Of a DNA stretch of 56,916 nt, positions 7,859 through 17,306 are shown piece by piece; the first letter of the stretch is position 1; every line of letters begins with the position of its first letter. Source of the DNA: Thermodesulfovibrionia bacterium (GTDB lineage: Bacteria; Nitrospirota; Thermodesulfovibrionia; UBA6902); assembly GCA_020053105.1 (NCBI GenBank), contig JAGVNU010000049.1, positions 1-56,916 on the forward strand, given 5' to 3'. Both the position numbers and the translations under genes were made by a program. A model generated the notes under the pieces. It was given only the letters and a program-made list of their open reading frames with translations, was not told the DNA's origin and ran no database searches.

Positions 7859-9850
7859 ATGCGATTAACGGATTTTCTGAAATCAAAGCGCGAGAGTATA
7901 GGCGCAAAGATACTGCTTATAGTCACCATATTTATTATGGTCATGTATGTGTCTTTCTCCCTGTTTTTTGTTTATTATCAGAGCCGCGTGCTTGAAGATC
8001 ATTTACTGTACGAAGGCAGGCAGCTTGCCGGCCTTACAGCTCACAGTTTAAGACTCGGCGTCTTTGCTGAAAATAAGGAACTGCTGAAAGGCCCGATTGA
8101 GAGCATCCTTCAGTATAAAGAGACAATTCTTGTGCAGGTCTATGCATCTGACGGCAGACTGCTGCAGGGCCAGGCAAAACCTGGGAAGGAGCATCTGATT
8201 GAACCGGCTAATGAACATCCGGATGAGCTTGTAAACGCGATGAACGATGTGAAAGATAAAGAGTCTATTATTATCATTGAACACAGTGAGAATATTGATT
8301 TCTGGGCGCCGGTTGTTGCCGATGAAAAATATACGGAACAGTCCCTGTTATTTAACGAAGGGCCGACTGCCAGGGGAGACATCATCGGGTTTGTGCAGCT
8401 TGTGCTGACAAAGGACGAATTGCAAAAGATGATGAGTGAAGTTGTGCGGAAGAGTATCATTATCCCGGTGCTTCTTCTGATAGCCGGATGGATAATTTCC
8501 TGTTTTATCATCAGGGGAACAATAAGCCCGCTCAAAAAGCTTGCGGCAGGGGTCAAATCACTTGAGGCCACAGGGGCGTTCGAAAAGGTGCCGGTTGAGA
8601 CAAGTGATGAAATCGGCAGGCTCGCGTCCGCCTTCAATGATATGGCCGATACACTGAAACAGAGAGAAGAGGAAAAACAGCAGCTTGAAGAACAGCTCAG
8701 GCATTCGCAGAAGATGGAGGCAGTGGGTACCTTTGCAGGAGGTATTGCCCATGACTTCAATAACATACTGACGGTAATAAAGAGCTATGGACAAATGCTT
8801 CAGAAGAAAGACCTGAAGGGAGAGGATGGAAGGCGTTTCCTGGAGCAGATATTATCATCCACCCATAAGGCATCGGCCCTGACAAGGGGGCTCCTTACGT
8901 TCAGCAGGAAACAGACCATAAATCCCCATCCGTTAAACCTTAATCTGCTTATTGCAGATATTGAAGACATGCTGAGAAGGATCATTGATGAAAACATCGA
9001 ACTTATAGTTGATACCGGAAAGGAGGATTTAATCATACTTGCCGATAAACTCCAGATGGAACATGTTCTAATCAATCTTGTCACAAATGGCAGAGATGCA
9101 ATGCCTGAAGGCGGGCGGCTAGTGATATCTACAAGGGCAGTTGATGTGAATGCGCAGTATCCAGGATCAGCTGATGCGCGAACCCCCGGCAGGTATGCCG
9201 TATTGTCCATCACCGACACCGGCACCGGTATGGACCAGCGGACAAAAGACAGGATATTTGATCCCTTCTTTACTACCAAGGATGTCGGGAAGGGGACGGG
9301 GCTCGGGATGTCCATTATATACGGAATTGTAAATCAGCATAAGGGGTATATAGATGTCAGGAGCGAGCCGGGCAAGGGAACGGCATTTGACATACTCCTT
9401 CCCCTGAGCAAGGAGGCGCCTGAGGAAGAAATTACTGAAGGCGTGCATGAGGTGAAGGGCGGAACGGAAACAATCCTTCTTGCTGAAGACGACAGCGATG
9501 TAAGAAGGCTTATTGCTGATGTGCTTACGCGTGCCGGTTATAGCGTTATTGCAGCCGAAGACGGGGATGAGGCAGTGGAGAAATTTATTTATAATAAGGA
9601 CAGCATTGAATTTCTCCTGCTGGATGTGAAGATGCCAAAAAAGAACGGGATAGGCGTATACGAAGAAATCAGCAGGATGGTCCCCGGGATCAAAGTCCTT
9701 TTTATGAGCGGCTATGCTGAAGAATCAGAAGGTGATGAGTGGGTTTCTGACAAGCAGCTACCGATGAAGGAAGGTATTGAGCTGTTGTATAAACCCCTGG
9801 TGCCGGATGAGATTCTCAGAAGAGTTAGGCAAATATTAGGCCGGAAATGA
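7859..9850 (+). CDS. Membrane hybrid sensor histidine kinase with C-terminal receiver
   Basis: 663 residues: membrane segment (about 17-40), periplasmic sensor region (about 41-198), second membrane segment (about 199-217), HAMP, coiled coil, HisKA with phospho-His298 in GGIAHDFNNILT, HATPase (N-box NGRDAMPEG, GTGLGMSI) and a C-terminal receiver with Asp589 (LLLDVKMPKK). The start lies three bases after the stop of the binding protein, so the two are co-expressed. It probably senses the ligand of that protein or a periplasmic signal, and passes phosphate to a partner such as the FixJ-type regulator at 2541-3125. That pairing is inferred from position only. Confidence 0.9.
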   Translation: MRLTDFLKSKRESIGAKILLIVTIFIMVMYVSFSLFFVYYQSRVLEDHLLYEGRQLAGLTAHSLRLGVFAENKELLKGPIESILQYKETILVQVYASDGRLLQGQAKPGKEHLIEPANEHPDELVNAMNDVKDKESIIIIEHSENIDFWAPVVADEKYTEQSLLFNEGPTARGDIIGFVQLVLTKDELQKMMSEVVRKSIIIPVLLLIAGWIISCFIIRGTISPLKKLAAGVKSLEATGAFEKVPVETSDEIGRLASAFNDMADTLKQREEEKQQLEEQLRHSQKMEAVGTFAGGIAHDFNNILTVIKSYGQMLQKKDLKGEDGRRFLEQILSSTHKASALTRGLLTFSRKQTINPHPLNLNLLIADIEDMLRRIIDENIELIVDTGKEDLIILADKLQMEHVLINLVTNGRDAMPEGGRLVISTRAVDVNAQYPGSADARTPGRYAVLSITDTGTGMDQRTKDRIFDPFFTTKDVGKGTGLGMSIIYGIVNQHKGYIDVRSEPGKGTAFDILLPLSKEAPEEEITEGVHEVKGGTETILLAEDDSDVRRLIADVLTRAGYSVIAAEDGDEAVEKFIYNKDSIEFLLLDVKMPKKNGIGVYEEISRMVPGIKVLFMSGYAEESEGDEWVSDKQLPMKEGIELLYKPLVPDEILRRVRQILGRK

Positions 9851-9921
9851 CCACGCTCATCCACGCAATTCTCTTGAGAACCATTTATTAATACGAATGG
9901 CTGCATTCGCGAATTGAATGC

Positions 9922-10146
9922 CTAATCTGTTGTAATGAGCCCTTTTTCGATTGCAACGGCTACGGCCTGGGTCCTGCTTACGGCATTGAGTTTCTGCATG
10001 ATATTATTTATGTGAAAATTTACTGTCCTTTCGGTGATATCAAGTATTGCGGATATTTCCCAGGAACTTTTTCCTCTTTTTGACCATGTAAGCACTTCTT
10101 TTTCTCTTTCTGATAAATTTGTGATTGTCTCAAGGTTTTTGTTCAT
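9922..10146 (-). CDS. Stand-alone LuxR-type HTH protein (74 aa)
   Basis: The whole protein is a GerE/LuxR DNA-binding domain (LSEREKEVLTWSKRGKSS, then a recognition helix in RTVNFHINNIMQKL) with no receiver. It is very similar to the C-terminal domain of the response regulator at 2541-3125, including the ending with AVSRTQAVA. A good ribosome site (AAGGGGG) precedes the ATG at 10146. It converges with the hybrid kinase gene. Either a functional single-domain regulator that could compete with the full regulator for the same sites, or a shortened duplicate; its own ribosome site argues for a real gene. Confidence 0.78.
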   Translation of the reverse strand: MNKNLETITNLSEREKEVLTWSKRGKSSWEISAILDITERTVNFHINNIMQKLNAVSRTQAVAVAIEKGLITTD

Positions 10147-10199
10147 TTGTCCCCCTTAAATTTATTTTGACATTATAAAAAAAGATGGCTGATCAGTCC

Positions 10200-10237
10200 G
10201 TCATGCCGGCTTGACAGAATAAGCAAGCCGGCATGAC
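10200..10237. repeat. Perfect 14-bp inverted repeat
   Basis: GTCATGCCGGCTTG (10200-10213) and its exact complement (10224-10237) flank a ten-base loop. No T tract follows on either side at terminator distance, so it looks like a dispersed palindromic element of the REP type rather than a terminator. Confidence 0.6.
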
Positions 10238-10292
10238 ATTGTGATTTTGGAAGAAGCGAACAGGACTTCACTTCAACCATGTCCCCTGAACA

Positions 10293-10328
10293 CAGCGGCT
10301 CAAAATATCGGCATGAATTGAGCCGCTG
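10293..10328. repeat. Perfect 11-bp inverted repeat after small Cys protein
   Basis: CAGCGGCTCAA (10293-10303) and TTGAGCCGCTG (10318-10328) form a stable stem with a 14-base loop just past the 3' end of the minus-strand gene at 10358-10591. There is no T run, so it may protect or end that transcript in a non-classical way. Confidence 0.5.
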
Positions 10329-10357
10329 ACGGAATGTACGGCGTCGCCATTTATTAT

Positions 10358-10591
10358 TTAAAAGTGCCCGTTCAGTTTGCTGAGTCCCGCGATAAGCTCC
10401 TCGGTCGTGTACTTGTCACTGGCAGGCATGTGCAGACGTTTGCCCGACAGCTTCCATTTACCGGGTATTGCGGGAATTATCTTACGTCCTCTTTCAGCCG
10501 GCCATTCGATTTTCAGCGGGCATTTTTTTATCTCGTCACAATGCCCCTTGCATTGCCTGCACTGGATAACTATTTCTTCCTCTGAAAACAT
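10358..10591 (-). CDS. Small cysteine-motif protein (77 aa), hypothetical
   Basis: From the ATG at 10591 (preceded by GAGAAG) the product is 77 residues; a TTG at 10648 would add 19 residues but has no ribosome site. Near the N-terminus it has CRQCKGHCDEIKKCP, four closely spaced cysteines that could bind zinc or an Fe-S cluster, then a basic stretch (RGRKIIPAIPGKWKLSGKR). No signal peptide or membrane segment. Family not recognised. It is divergent from the gene at 10730. Confidence 0.6.
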   Translation of the reverse strand: MFSEEEIVIQCRQCKGHCDEIKKCPLKIEWPAERGRKIIPAIPGKWKLSGKRLHMPASDKYTTEELIAGLSKLNGHF

Positions 10592-10683
10592 AGATATCTT
10601 CTCGTACTGATAACAGATATTTTTTAGAACCCGCTTTATTCTAAACAATTATTCATGTCTTGTCAAGTGGGTTGCCATTAAAT

Positions 10684-10722
10684 ACCAAATTGGTTGTCAA
10701 ACTCTTTTTGAAGTGTTATTAT
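10684..10722 (+). promoter_or_regulatory. Promoter with overlapping palindrome for the gene at 10730
   Basis: TTGTCA (10694-10699) and TATTAT (10717-10722) are exactly 17 bp apart. The palindrome ACCAAATTGGT (10684-10694) touches the -35 box and may be an operator. The predicted start of transcription falls at about 10729, at the ATG itself. Confidence 0.68.
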
Positions 10723-10729
10723 ATGAATC

Positions 10730-11170
10730 ATGAAGAAAAAGATAATGTACCCGGACAATACGCTTACAAGAAAAATGAATCAGCAGGGATGGGAGACGGT
10801 TGAGCAGTTCTATAATAATTCTTCCGTTAACCAGGTCGTGTCGCGTGAAACATGCAGACAGCTCATCCTTCACCAGAAGAAGGTTGTAGAGCCGATTTTC
10901 ATAAAAATTGCAGAGGCCCTCGGCTTCACGCCCAATGAGATAAAAGATGTCCTGAATGAATACGGCTATACTGACTTTGTTCATCTTATCGGAGACCACC
11001 ATGGCATAAAGCTGACCAGTGAAGAGGAGGCCTTCCTTTCCCTGTTCAGGAAATTACAGCGCGGCAAACCCGCTGTTGTTACGTCACTGCTTAATATATT
11101 TGATGCCTTGTGCTGTGTTGCAGAGATCGAATGCTCAGAAGAACTCGACAGGTTAAACAAAAGACAATAA
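10730..11170 (+). CDS. Hypothetical regulator-like protein, possibly leaderless
   Basis: 146 residues. Residues about 10-80 (CRQLILHQKKVVEPIFIKIAEALGFT...EIKDVL) resemble the start of an XRE-type helix-turn-helix, so a DNA-binding role is possible; no enzyme motif is seen. The -10 box ends eight bases before the ATG at 10730, so the mRNA would have essentially no leader; an internal ATG at 10745 is the alternative start but has only a poor ribosome site. It converges with the HD-GYP gene, and the two overlap by 18 bp at their 3' ends. The palindrome at the promoter suggests self-regulation, which is inference. Confidence 0.65.
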   Translation: MKKKIMYPDNTLTRKMNQQGWETVEQFYNNSSVNQVVSRETCRQLILHQKKVVEPIFIKIAEALGFTPNEIKDVLNEYGYTDFVHLIGDHHGIKLTSEEEAFLSLFRKLQRGKPAVVTSLLNIFDALCCVAEIECSEELDRLNKRQ

Positions 11171-12181
11171 TCTTTCCCTGATCACGATATCAACTATCTC
11201 CGGATCAAACTGTGAGCCGGAGTTTGACTGAAGCTCTCTTTCGACCCTCTCAAGCGCACAAGGACTTTGTCTGACAGGTGAATTCATCATTGAGTCCACT
11301 GCATCGGCAACTGCAAGTATCCTTGCCTTAAACGGTATCGCCCCCCCCTGGAGACCTGAAGGATATCCTTTTCCATCGTATCGTTCATGATGGTGCTTTA
11401 TTGCAGGCACAGCACGTTTAAGAAAGGGGAGGGGCCGGATAATTTTTACTCCCTCTTCAGGGTGCTTTTTCATGGACTCATATTCATGTCCTGTCAATTT
11501 GCTCTCTTTCTTCAGGATATCAGTGTCTATATTTAGTTTCCCGATGTCATGAAGTGAAGCTGAACATTTCAGCCATCGCCTGTGTTCAACGGGCACCCTC
11601 ATTTTTTCTGCAATTAATAATGATAAGCTTGTTACCCGTTTCACATGTGCCCATGTGTAGCCGTCTTTTGAATCAATATTGAGCAGCATCGCTGTCAGAT
11701 TGGTCTCACTGCTGTTCATCATAGTATCTTTAGCGTTTCTTATGATGTGTTCCAGATACAGGGTGGATTCTTTAAGCATGTCAAGTTCATTCTTCAGCCC
11801 CAGTTTATTTTCCCTCTGTATTAAAGCATTGCGCACTACGGATATCAGCTCATCTTTGTCGAACGGCTTGATAAGATAATCGCAGGCCCCGAAGCGGATG
11901 GCCTTTCTTATGGTTTCCACGCTTGCATAAGCCGTTATCATGATTATCTCGATGTACGGGAACCGCTCCCTGATATCGGCAAGCAGTTTAAGCCCGTCAA
12001 TACACTTTAATCTTATATCCAGAAGGACTATATCGACATGATGAGAAGAGAGATAAAATTTACCTTCAAGGGCGCCCGGAGCCAACAGGACATTGAATTT
12101 GTCCCTGAGAATAAATTGCAGTGATTGCCTGACGCAAAGAGCATCATCAATTACAAGGATAGTTGGTCTGTTATTTGTCAC
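11153..12181 (-). CDS. Response regulator with HD-GYP domain
   Basis: 342 residues. Receiver (about 6-122: ILVIDDA, Asp in VLLDIRLK, YLIKPFD) and an HD-GYP phosphohydrolase domain (about 160-335) with ASLHDIGKL, HHHERYDGKGYP and SGLQGG. HD-GYP enzymes hydrolyse cyclic di-GMP, so phosphorylation would tune this second messenger and thereby motility or attachment. It follows cheB on the same strand after 163 bp and may be linked in function with the chemotaxis operon. All key HD-GYP residues that I can check are present. Confidence 0.9.
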   Translation of the reverse strand: MTNNRPTILVIDDALCVRQSLQFILRDKFNVLLAPGALEGKFYLSSHHVDIVLLDIRLKCIDGLKLLADIRERFPYIEIIMITAYASVETIRKAIRFGACDYLIKPFDKDELISVVRNALIQRENKLGLKNELDMLKESTLYLEHIIRNAKDTMMNSSETNLTAMLLNIDSKDGYTWAHVKRVTSLSLLIAEKMRVPVEHRRWLKCSASLHDIGKLNIDTDILKKESKLTGHEYESMKKHPEEGVKIIRPLPFLKRAVPAIKHHHERYDGKGYPSGLQGGAIPFKARILAVADAVDSMMNSPVRQSPCALERVERELQSNSGSQFDPEIVDIVIRERLLSFV

Positions 12182-12344
12182 TGCTACCTTGTCCCCATAG
12201 AGCCAGTGTAATACAATGAGACATTTAGTGCCGGGAGTGTAAGACGGAATGACATTATAATATCATATTTCGATTTAAATATGAACTCTTTTTTGTGGAT
12301 AAGTTGAAAAATTGAATATGCAGGCGAGTGTTTATTTTAAGGGA

Positions 12345-13412
<1,068 letters not shown>

Positions 13413-13436
13413 TTAATGTCTCCGGACATAAACAAT

Positions 13437-13943
13437 CTATCCTGCTTTATTAAGTCGTTTCAAATGGACCTCGCCGGTACGGGTGTTGAAATATATCTTG
13501 CGTCCTTCCGTGCCGCCGACATCAGTGGTAATCAGATTAAGTTGCTCTCTTTTAATAATCTTTAAGGCTGTCTCGATATTCTGTTTTCCGACAGCTATGC
13601 TGTTTGCAGTGGCGGTTTTTGCATTGAACATGTCCGCCCCTCCGAATACCTTGACCTCAATGTTGCTGCGTTTAACGTCATATGAAGTATATTTTGCCAG
13701 CATCCTGCGTATTGAACAATCAACATATTTAAATCCCTCTGAACAGTCTCCGTCGCAGGGGACCTCGTTTTTGCATTGCGGAAGGAGGCAGTGACATATC
13801 ATGCCGACCCCTGATGTCCGGTCAAACATTGTAACGGATACGCAGGAGCCAAGCACTGTCTCAACCATCGAGGGACACTCGGTGATATATATCTCGCTCG
13901 GCTTAAGATAGATGAAAGGCAATTGAGATTCAAAATTATTCAT
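13437..13943 (-). CDS. cheD: Chemoreceptor glutamine deamidase CheD
   Basis: 168 residues. The CheD catalytic Cys sits in VLGSCVSVTMFDR and the His in GMICHCLLP; FGGADMF and the C-terminal VGGTEGRKIYFNTRTGEV are family motifs. It deamidates receptor glutamines. A Cys-rich insertion (CKNEVPCDGDC) follows the active-site His and is unusual. The start overlaps the end of cheR by four bases (ATGA), so translation is coupled. Confidence 0.95.
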   Translation of the reverse strand: MNNFESQLPFIYLKPSEIYITECPSMVETVLGSCVSVTMFDRTSGVGMICHCLLPQCKNEVPCDGDCSEGFKYVDCSIRRMLAKYTSYDVKRSNIEVKVFGGADMFNAKTATANSIAVGKQNIETALKIIKREQLNLITTDVGGTEGRKIYFNTRTGEVHLKRLNKAG

Positions 13944-14818
13944 AAAGGTTTCCTGTATACCATCGGGCCGGCTGATAGCAGCGGTACATCCAGACCGTTT
14001 AATGTTTCCGAGTGTCCCATAAAGAGGTATCCCCCCGGTATCAAATGACGGGCAAACCTGTTCAGCAATTTCTCCTGTGTTGCTCTGTCAAAATAGATAA
14101 TGACGTTTCTGCAGAATATTATGTCCATCGGCCTGCTCATACCAAAATCGCTGTCCATGAAGTTCAGCCTCCTGAACTCAATCAGGGACCTGAGTTGAGG
14201 GCCAACCCGGACCAGCCCTTTGTTATTATCTTTGCCCTTTAATAAATATTTCTTTTTCATCGCCATAGGCACGGGTTCTATAACATCTTCTTTGTAGATG
14301 CCGCGCCTTGCCTGCTCAAGCACTCTTGTTGAGATATCCGTTGCAAGAATCGAGAAATTGAACCCCTGCTGCTGTTGCGCAAACTCATTTAATACCATTG
14401 CAAGTGTGTGAGGCTCTTCTCCGGTAGAACAGCCGGCGCTCCAGACAGCGTACTTTTTCCTGATATTTGCTCCGTAAAGTTTGACCAGTTCGGGCAAGGC
14501 GGTCCGGACCAGATAATCAAAATGCCCTGCCTCGCGGAAAAAATCGGTCTTGTTCGTTGTGACAACATCAATCATGTGTGTGAGTTCATTCCGGGCCCCT
14601 TCAGGGCTGAACAGATAGTCACAGTATTCGCAATATGAATGCATTCCCAGAGCACGGAGTCTCTTGCGGAGCCTTGCCTCAAGAAGGACTTTCTTGGCTT
14701 CCGGCATTTTGATGCCGCACTCCTTATGAATAAATTCGCTTAAACGGCGGAAATCTTTCTCGGAAAGGGTCGCCTTGAATGCATTTGCCTGAGTGGTTTC
14801 ATGAATAGCAGTAATCAT
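13940..14818 (-). CDS. cheR: Chemotaxis protein methyltransferase CheR
   Basis: 292 residues: N-terminal helical domain and a SAM-binding domain with SAGCSTGEEPHTLAM, ILATDIS, IIFCRNVIIYFD and FMGHSE. Transfers methyl groups to receptor glutamates for adaptation. 99 bp after cheW; this gap contains a GC-rich palindrome of the dispersed family. Confidence 0.95.
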   Translation of the reverse strand: MITAIHETTQANAFKATLSEKDFRRLSEFIHKECGIKMPEAKKVLLEARLRKRLRALGMHSYCEYCDYLFSPEGARNELTHMIDVVTTNKTDFFREAGHFDYLVRTALPELVKLYGANIRKKYAVWSAGCSTGEEPHTLAMVLNEFAQQQQGFNFSILATDISTRVLEQARRGIYKEDVIEPVPMAMKKKYLLKGKDNNKGLVRVGPQLRSLIEFRRLNFMDSDFGMSRPMDIIFCRNVIIYFDRATQEKLLNRFARHLIPGGYLFMGHSETLNGLDVPLLSAGPMVYRKPL

Positions 14819-14875
14819 ATTTCATTCCAGTATCCCCTTGTTTTTTGGCAATTCCCTGCAGTTGCTATTGTACAG

Positions 14876-14899
14876 AGGCAGGCACAGAGGCCTGCCCCT
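14876..14899. repeat. Dispersed GC-rich palindrome
   Basis: AGGCAGG and CCTGCC arms around a short spacer, between cheW and cheR. Same style as elements at 19914, 27128, 37784, 40448, 48825 and 53317: arms rich in G on the left and C on the right, often ending CCCCTAC. Confidence 0.5.
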
Positions 14900-14916
14900 G
14901 CATGTATGGCAGATTT

Positions 14917-15420
14917 CTAATCTTCTGTCTTTTTGTAAGCACCCGCATCCTGCACAAGCGCCAGCTCGTCTGCTGAAAACACCTTGTCGATATCCAGTAT
15001 CATGATGAACTTGTTGTCGTGCTTGCCCATGCCTTTGATGAAGTCTGTTCTGAGTCTTGTGCCTATCTTGGGCGCGGGCTCTATCTGGTCGGGCTCAAGG
15101 TCCATGACCTCCTGGACCGAATCCGCCAGCGCCCCAAGCACCGTTGTCTCTCCGTCAATCGTCACCTCTACGATAATGATGCAGGTGTTTACCGTCTTTT
15201 CAGCATCCGTCATCCCGAACTTGAGACGCATATTGACTACAGACACGACCCCGCCCCTGAGGTTTATCACCCCGCACATGAAGTCAGGCGTCCTCGGCAC
15301 CTTTGTGACGGTCGTGTACTCAAGCACTTCACGCACTTTAGCTATATCAATAGCAAATACCTCGTCCTCAAGCTTGAAGGTCAGGTACTGCGTTGTCTCT
15401 AATATTTCAGCTACACTCAT
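14917..15420 (-). CDS. cheW: Chemotaxis coupling protein CheW
   Basis: 167 residues of one CheW domain (YLTFKLEDEVFAIDIAKVRE, VINLRGGVVSVVNMR, ALADSVQEVMDL, FIKGMGK). It links chemoreceptors to CheA. RBS GGAGG lies before the ATG at 15420. Placed between the MCP and cheR in the operon. Confidence 0.95.
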   Translation of the reverse strand: MSVAEILETTQYLTFKLEDEVFAIDIAKVREVLEYTTVTKVPRTPDFMCGVINLRGGVVSVVNMRLKFGMTDAEKTVNTCIIIVEVTIDGETTVLGALADSVQEVMDLEPDQIEPAPKIGTRLRTDFIKGMGKHDNKFIMILDIDKVFSADELALVQDAGAYKKTED

Positions 15421-15438
15421 TTGTTCCTCCTTTAATTA

Positions 15439-15466
15439 GTAGGAATAATTCATGAATTACCCCTAC
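15439..15466. repeat. Palindromic element with TAATTCATGAATTA core
   Basis: GTAGG ... CCCCTAC ends flank a perfect 14-bp palindrome (15446-15459). It lies between the MCP and cheW; a variant of the dispersed GTAGGGG...CCCCTAC family, AT-rich in its centre. Confidence 0.45.
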
Positions 15467-15526
15467 CAGGTTTCCCGTATCTTGCTTTCACCGGAATGAC
15501 ATATGATATGTCTCCATTGATTACCG

Positions 15527-17233
15527 TTAGAATTTCTCAAACTCATCATCCAGTTTGTCATGACCGCCGTTACCCATGTCTATTGCGACCCCTGCGGGAC
15601 TCGCTGCAGCAGCTGCCTTGACAGGCTTGGCAATGGCCTTCTTTAAATGAGCAACAGCTGTTTTGTGGACAGGCTTTTGCGTAGCCTGACTTGCAGCCTG
15701 CGCGTGGTGGAGACCTCTGCCCGTTTCATTTACTTTAAAGAAAGCAATAACGCTCTGCAGCTGCTCTGCCTGTGATGACAGTTCTTCAGAAGTCGAAGCC
15801 ATCTCTTCAGAGGCCCCTGCGTTTTGCTGTATCACCTGGTCCAGCTGCTGTATCGCCCGGTTTATCTGATCTGACCCGGCGTTCTGTTCGTTGCTGGCCC
15901 CGCTTATCTCCTGAACAAGCTCTGCTGTCTTCTGGATATCAGGGACGAGTTTCGAGAGCATCTCTCCGGCCTTCTCCGCCACCTCTACGCTGGAGGATGA
16001 CAACTTGCTTATCTCCCCTGCCGCGGCCTGGCTGCGCTCAGCAAGCTTTCTCACCTCTGATGCAACCACTGCAAAGCCCTTGCCGTGCTCGCCCGCCCTT
16101 GCCGCCTCTATGGCTGCATTCAATGCCAGCAGGTTTGTCTGCCTTGCTATCTCCTCGATTATCGATATCTTGCCCGCTATCTCTTTCATGGCCGACACTG
16201 TCTCTGAAACGGATTTGCCGCTCTCCTTTGCGTCTGTGGCGGATTTTAGCGCTATCTTCTCTGTCTGCTGGGCGTTGTCCGCGTTCTGCCTGATGTTGGA
16301 TACCATCTGCTCCATTGATGACGATACCTCTTCAACAGAGCTTGCCTGTTCCGTGGCCCCCTGCGACATCTGTTCTGAACTGGCGCTCAGCTCCTGACTG
16401 CCTGAAGCCACATTGTCCGCGGAATATTTGACTTCCGTTACAATCGTCTGGAGCTTTTCAACCATGCCCTTCATTGCTGCAAGTAACTGTCCTGTCTCAT
16501 CCTTGCCTGTTGCTTCAATAGTTACCGTCAGGTCACCTTCGGCTAATTTATTTGCAACATTGACGCCAACGTTTAATGGATTAATAATGCTTCGGGTGAT
16601 GAATATCGTGATACCTATGCTTATTGCAATTGCTACGAGTGCAAGAACAATCATGATAGTAGTCACCTGACTGGTAAAGCTCTTAATAACGCCTTCCTGG
16701 CCTTTCATGGTCTTATTGGAAGCGTCAGCAAGTTCCTCTGCTGACGTTTCAAGTTTATGGATTTCATCCTTTACTTCACCAATTGCTTTGTTACCTTCCT
16801 GCGGTGTTGTCAGCTTTCCTGCCTGAACCATGCTGTAAACCTTATTGAAGCCTGATGTATAGCCGGCAAGGTTTTCCCTCATTTGTTTAACAGAGTCTTT
16901 ATCGTCCTGATGCACTGCCACTTTTTCAATATTGTTTATTGCTTCCGTCAACTGGTCATGACTTGCTTTCCACTTACTCAAATACCCAGCCTGTTTTTCA
17001 GGTGTTCCCATATTAAGGAATATATCTTTTTCCGCCCTGCGCAGATTAAGTATATCTCCATTTGCAAGTGCCGCGTTTTCAGCAATCTGCGCTTCACCCT
17101 GGAGCATGTTTATAGTTTTATCCTCGAGTGAATGTACTCCCCAATAGCCTGACCCGCCTATTATTAACAGCAGTACCAGGACGATGCCGAAGCCCAGCAT
17201 CAATCGTGTTCCTATCTTCATGTTCTTTAACAT
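15527..17233 (-). CDS. Methyl-accepting chemotaxis protein, 4HB sensor type
   Basis: 568 residues: membrane helix (about 12-32), periplasmic four-helix-bundle sensor with [19 protein letters not shown], second membrane helix (about 190-212), HAMP, and a cytoplasmic signalling coiled coil with the hairpin tip [26 protein letters not shown]. The tail after about 500 is Ala/Lys rich and ends DDEFEKF, not the NWETF-type CheR tether of enteric receptors. The ligand is unknown; [11 protein letters not shown] sensors may bind small organic acids or report energy state. It lies between cheA and cheW and so probably signals through this CheA. Confidence 0.93.
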   Translation of the reverse strand: MLKNMKIGTRLMLGFGIVLVLLLIIGGSGYWGVHSLEDKTINMLQGEAQIAENAALANGDILNLRRAEKDIFLNMGTPEKQAGYLSKWKASHDQLTEAINNIEKVAVHQDDKDSVKQMRENLAGYTSGFNKVYSMVQAGKLTTPQEGNKAIGEVKDEIHKLETSAEELADASNKTMKGQEGVIKSFTSQVTTIMIVLALVAIAISIGITIFITRSIINPLNVGVNVANKLAEGDLTVTIEATGKDETGQLLAAMKGMVEKLQTIVTEVKYSADNVASGSQELSASSEQMSQGATEQASSVEEVSSSMEQMVSNIRQNADNAQQTEKIALKSATDAKESGKSVSETVSAMKEIAGKISIIEEIARQTNLLALNAAIEAARAGEHGKGFAVVASEVRKLAERSQAAAGEISKLSSSSVEVAEKAGEMLSKLVPDIQKTAELVQEISGASNEQNAGSDQINRAIQQLDQVIQQNAGASEEMASTSEELSSQAEQLQSVIAFFKVNETGRGLHHAQAASQATQKPVHKTAVAHLKKAIAKPVKAAAAASPAGVAIDMGNGGHDKLDDEFEKF

Positions 17234-17306
17234 TTAATTTCCCTCCTTAATAATAATTTAATTTGTTTTGGTACTTTACTTCTGACTAAACCTGGAATTA
17301 TTCCTG

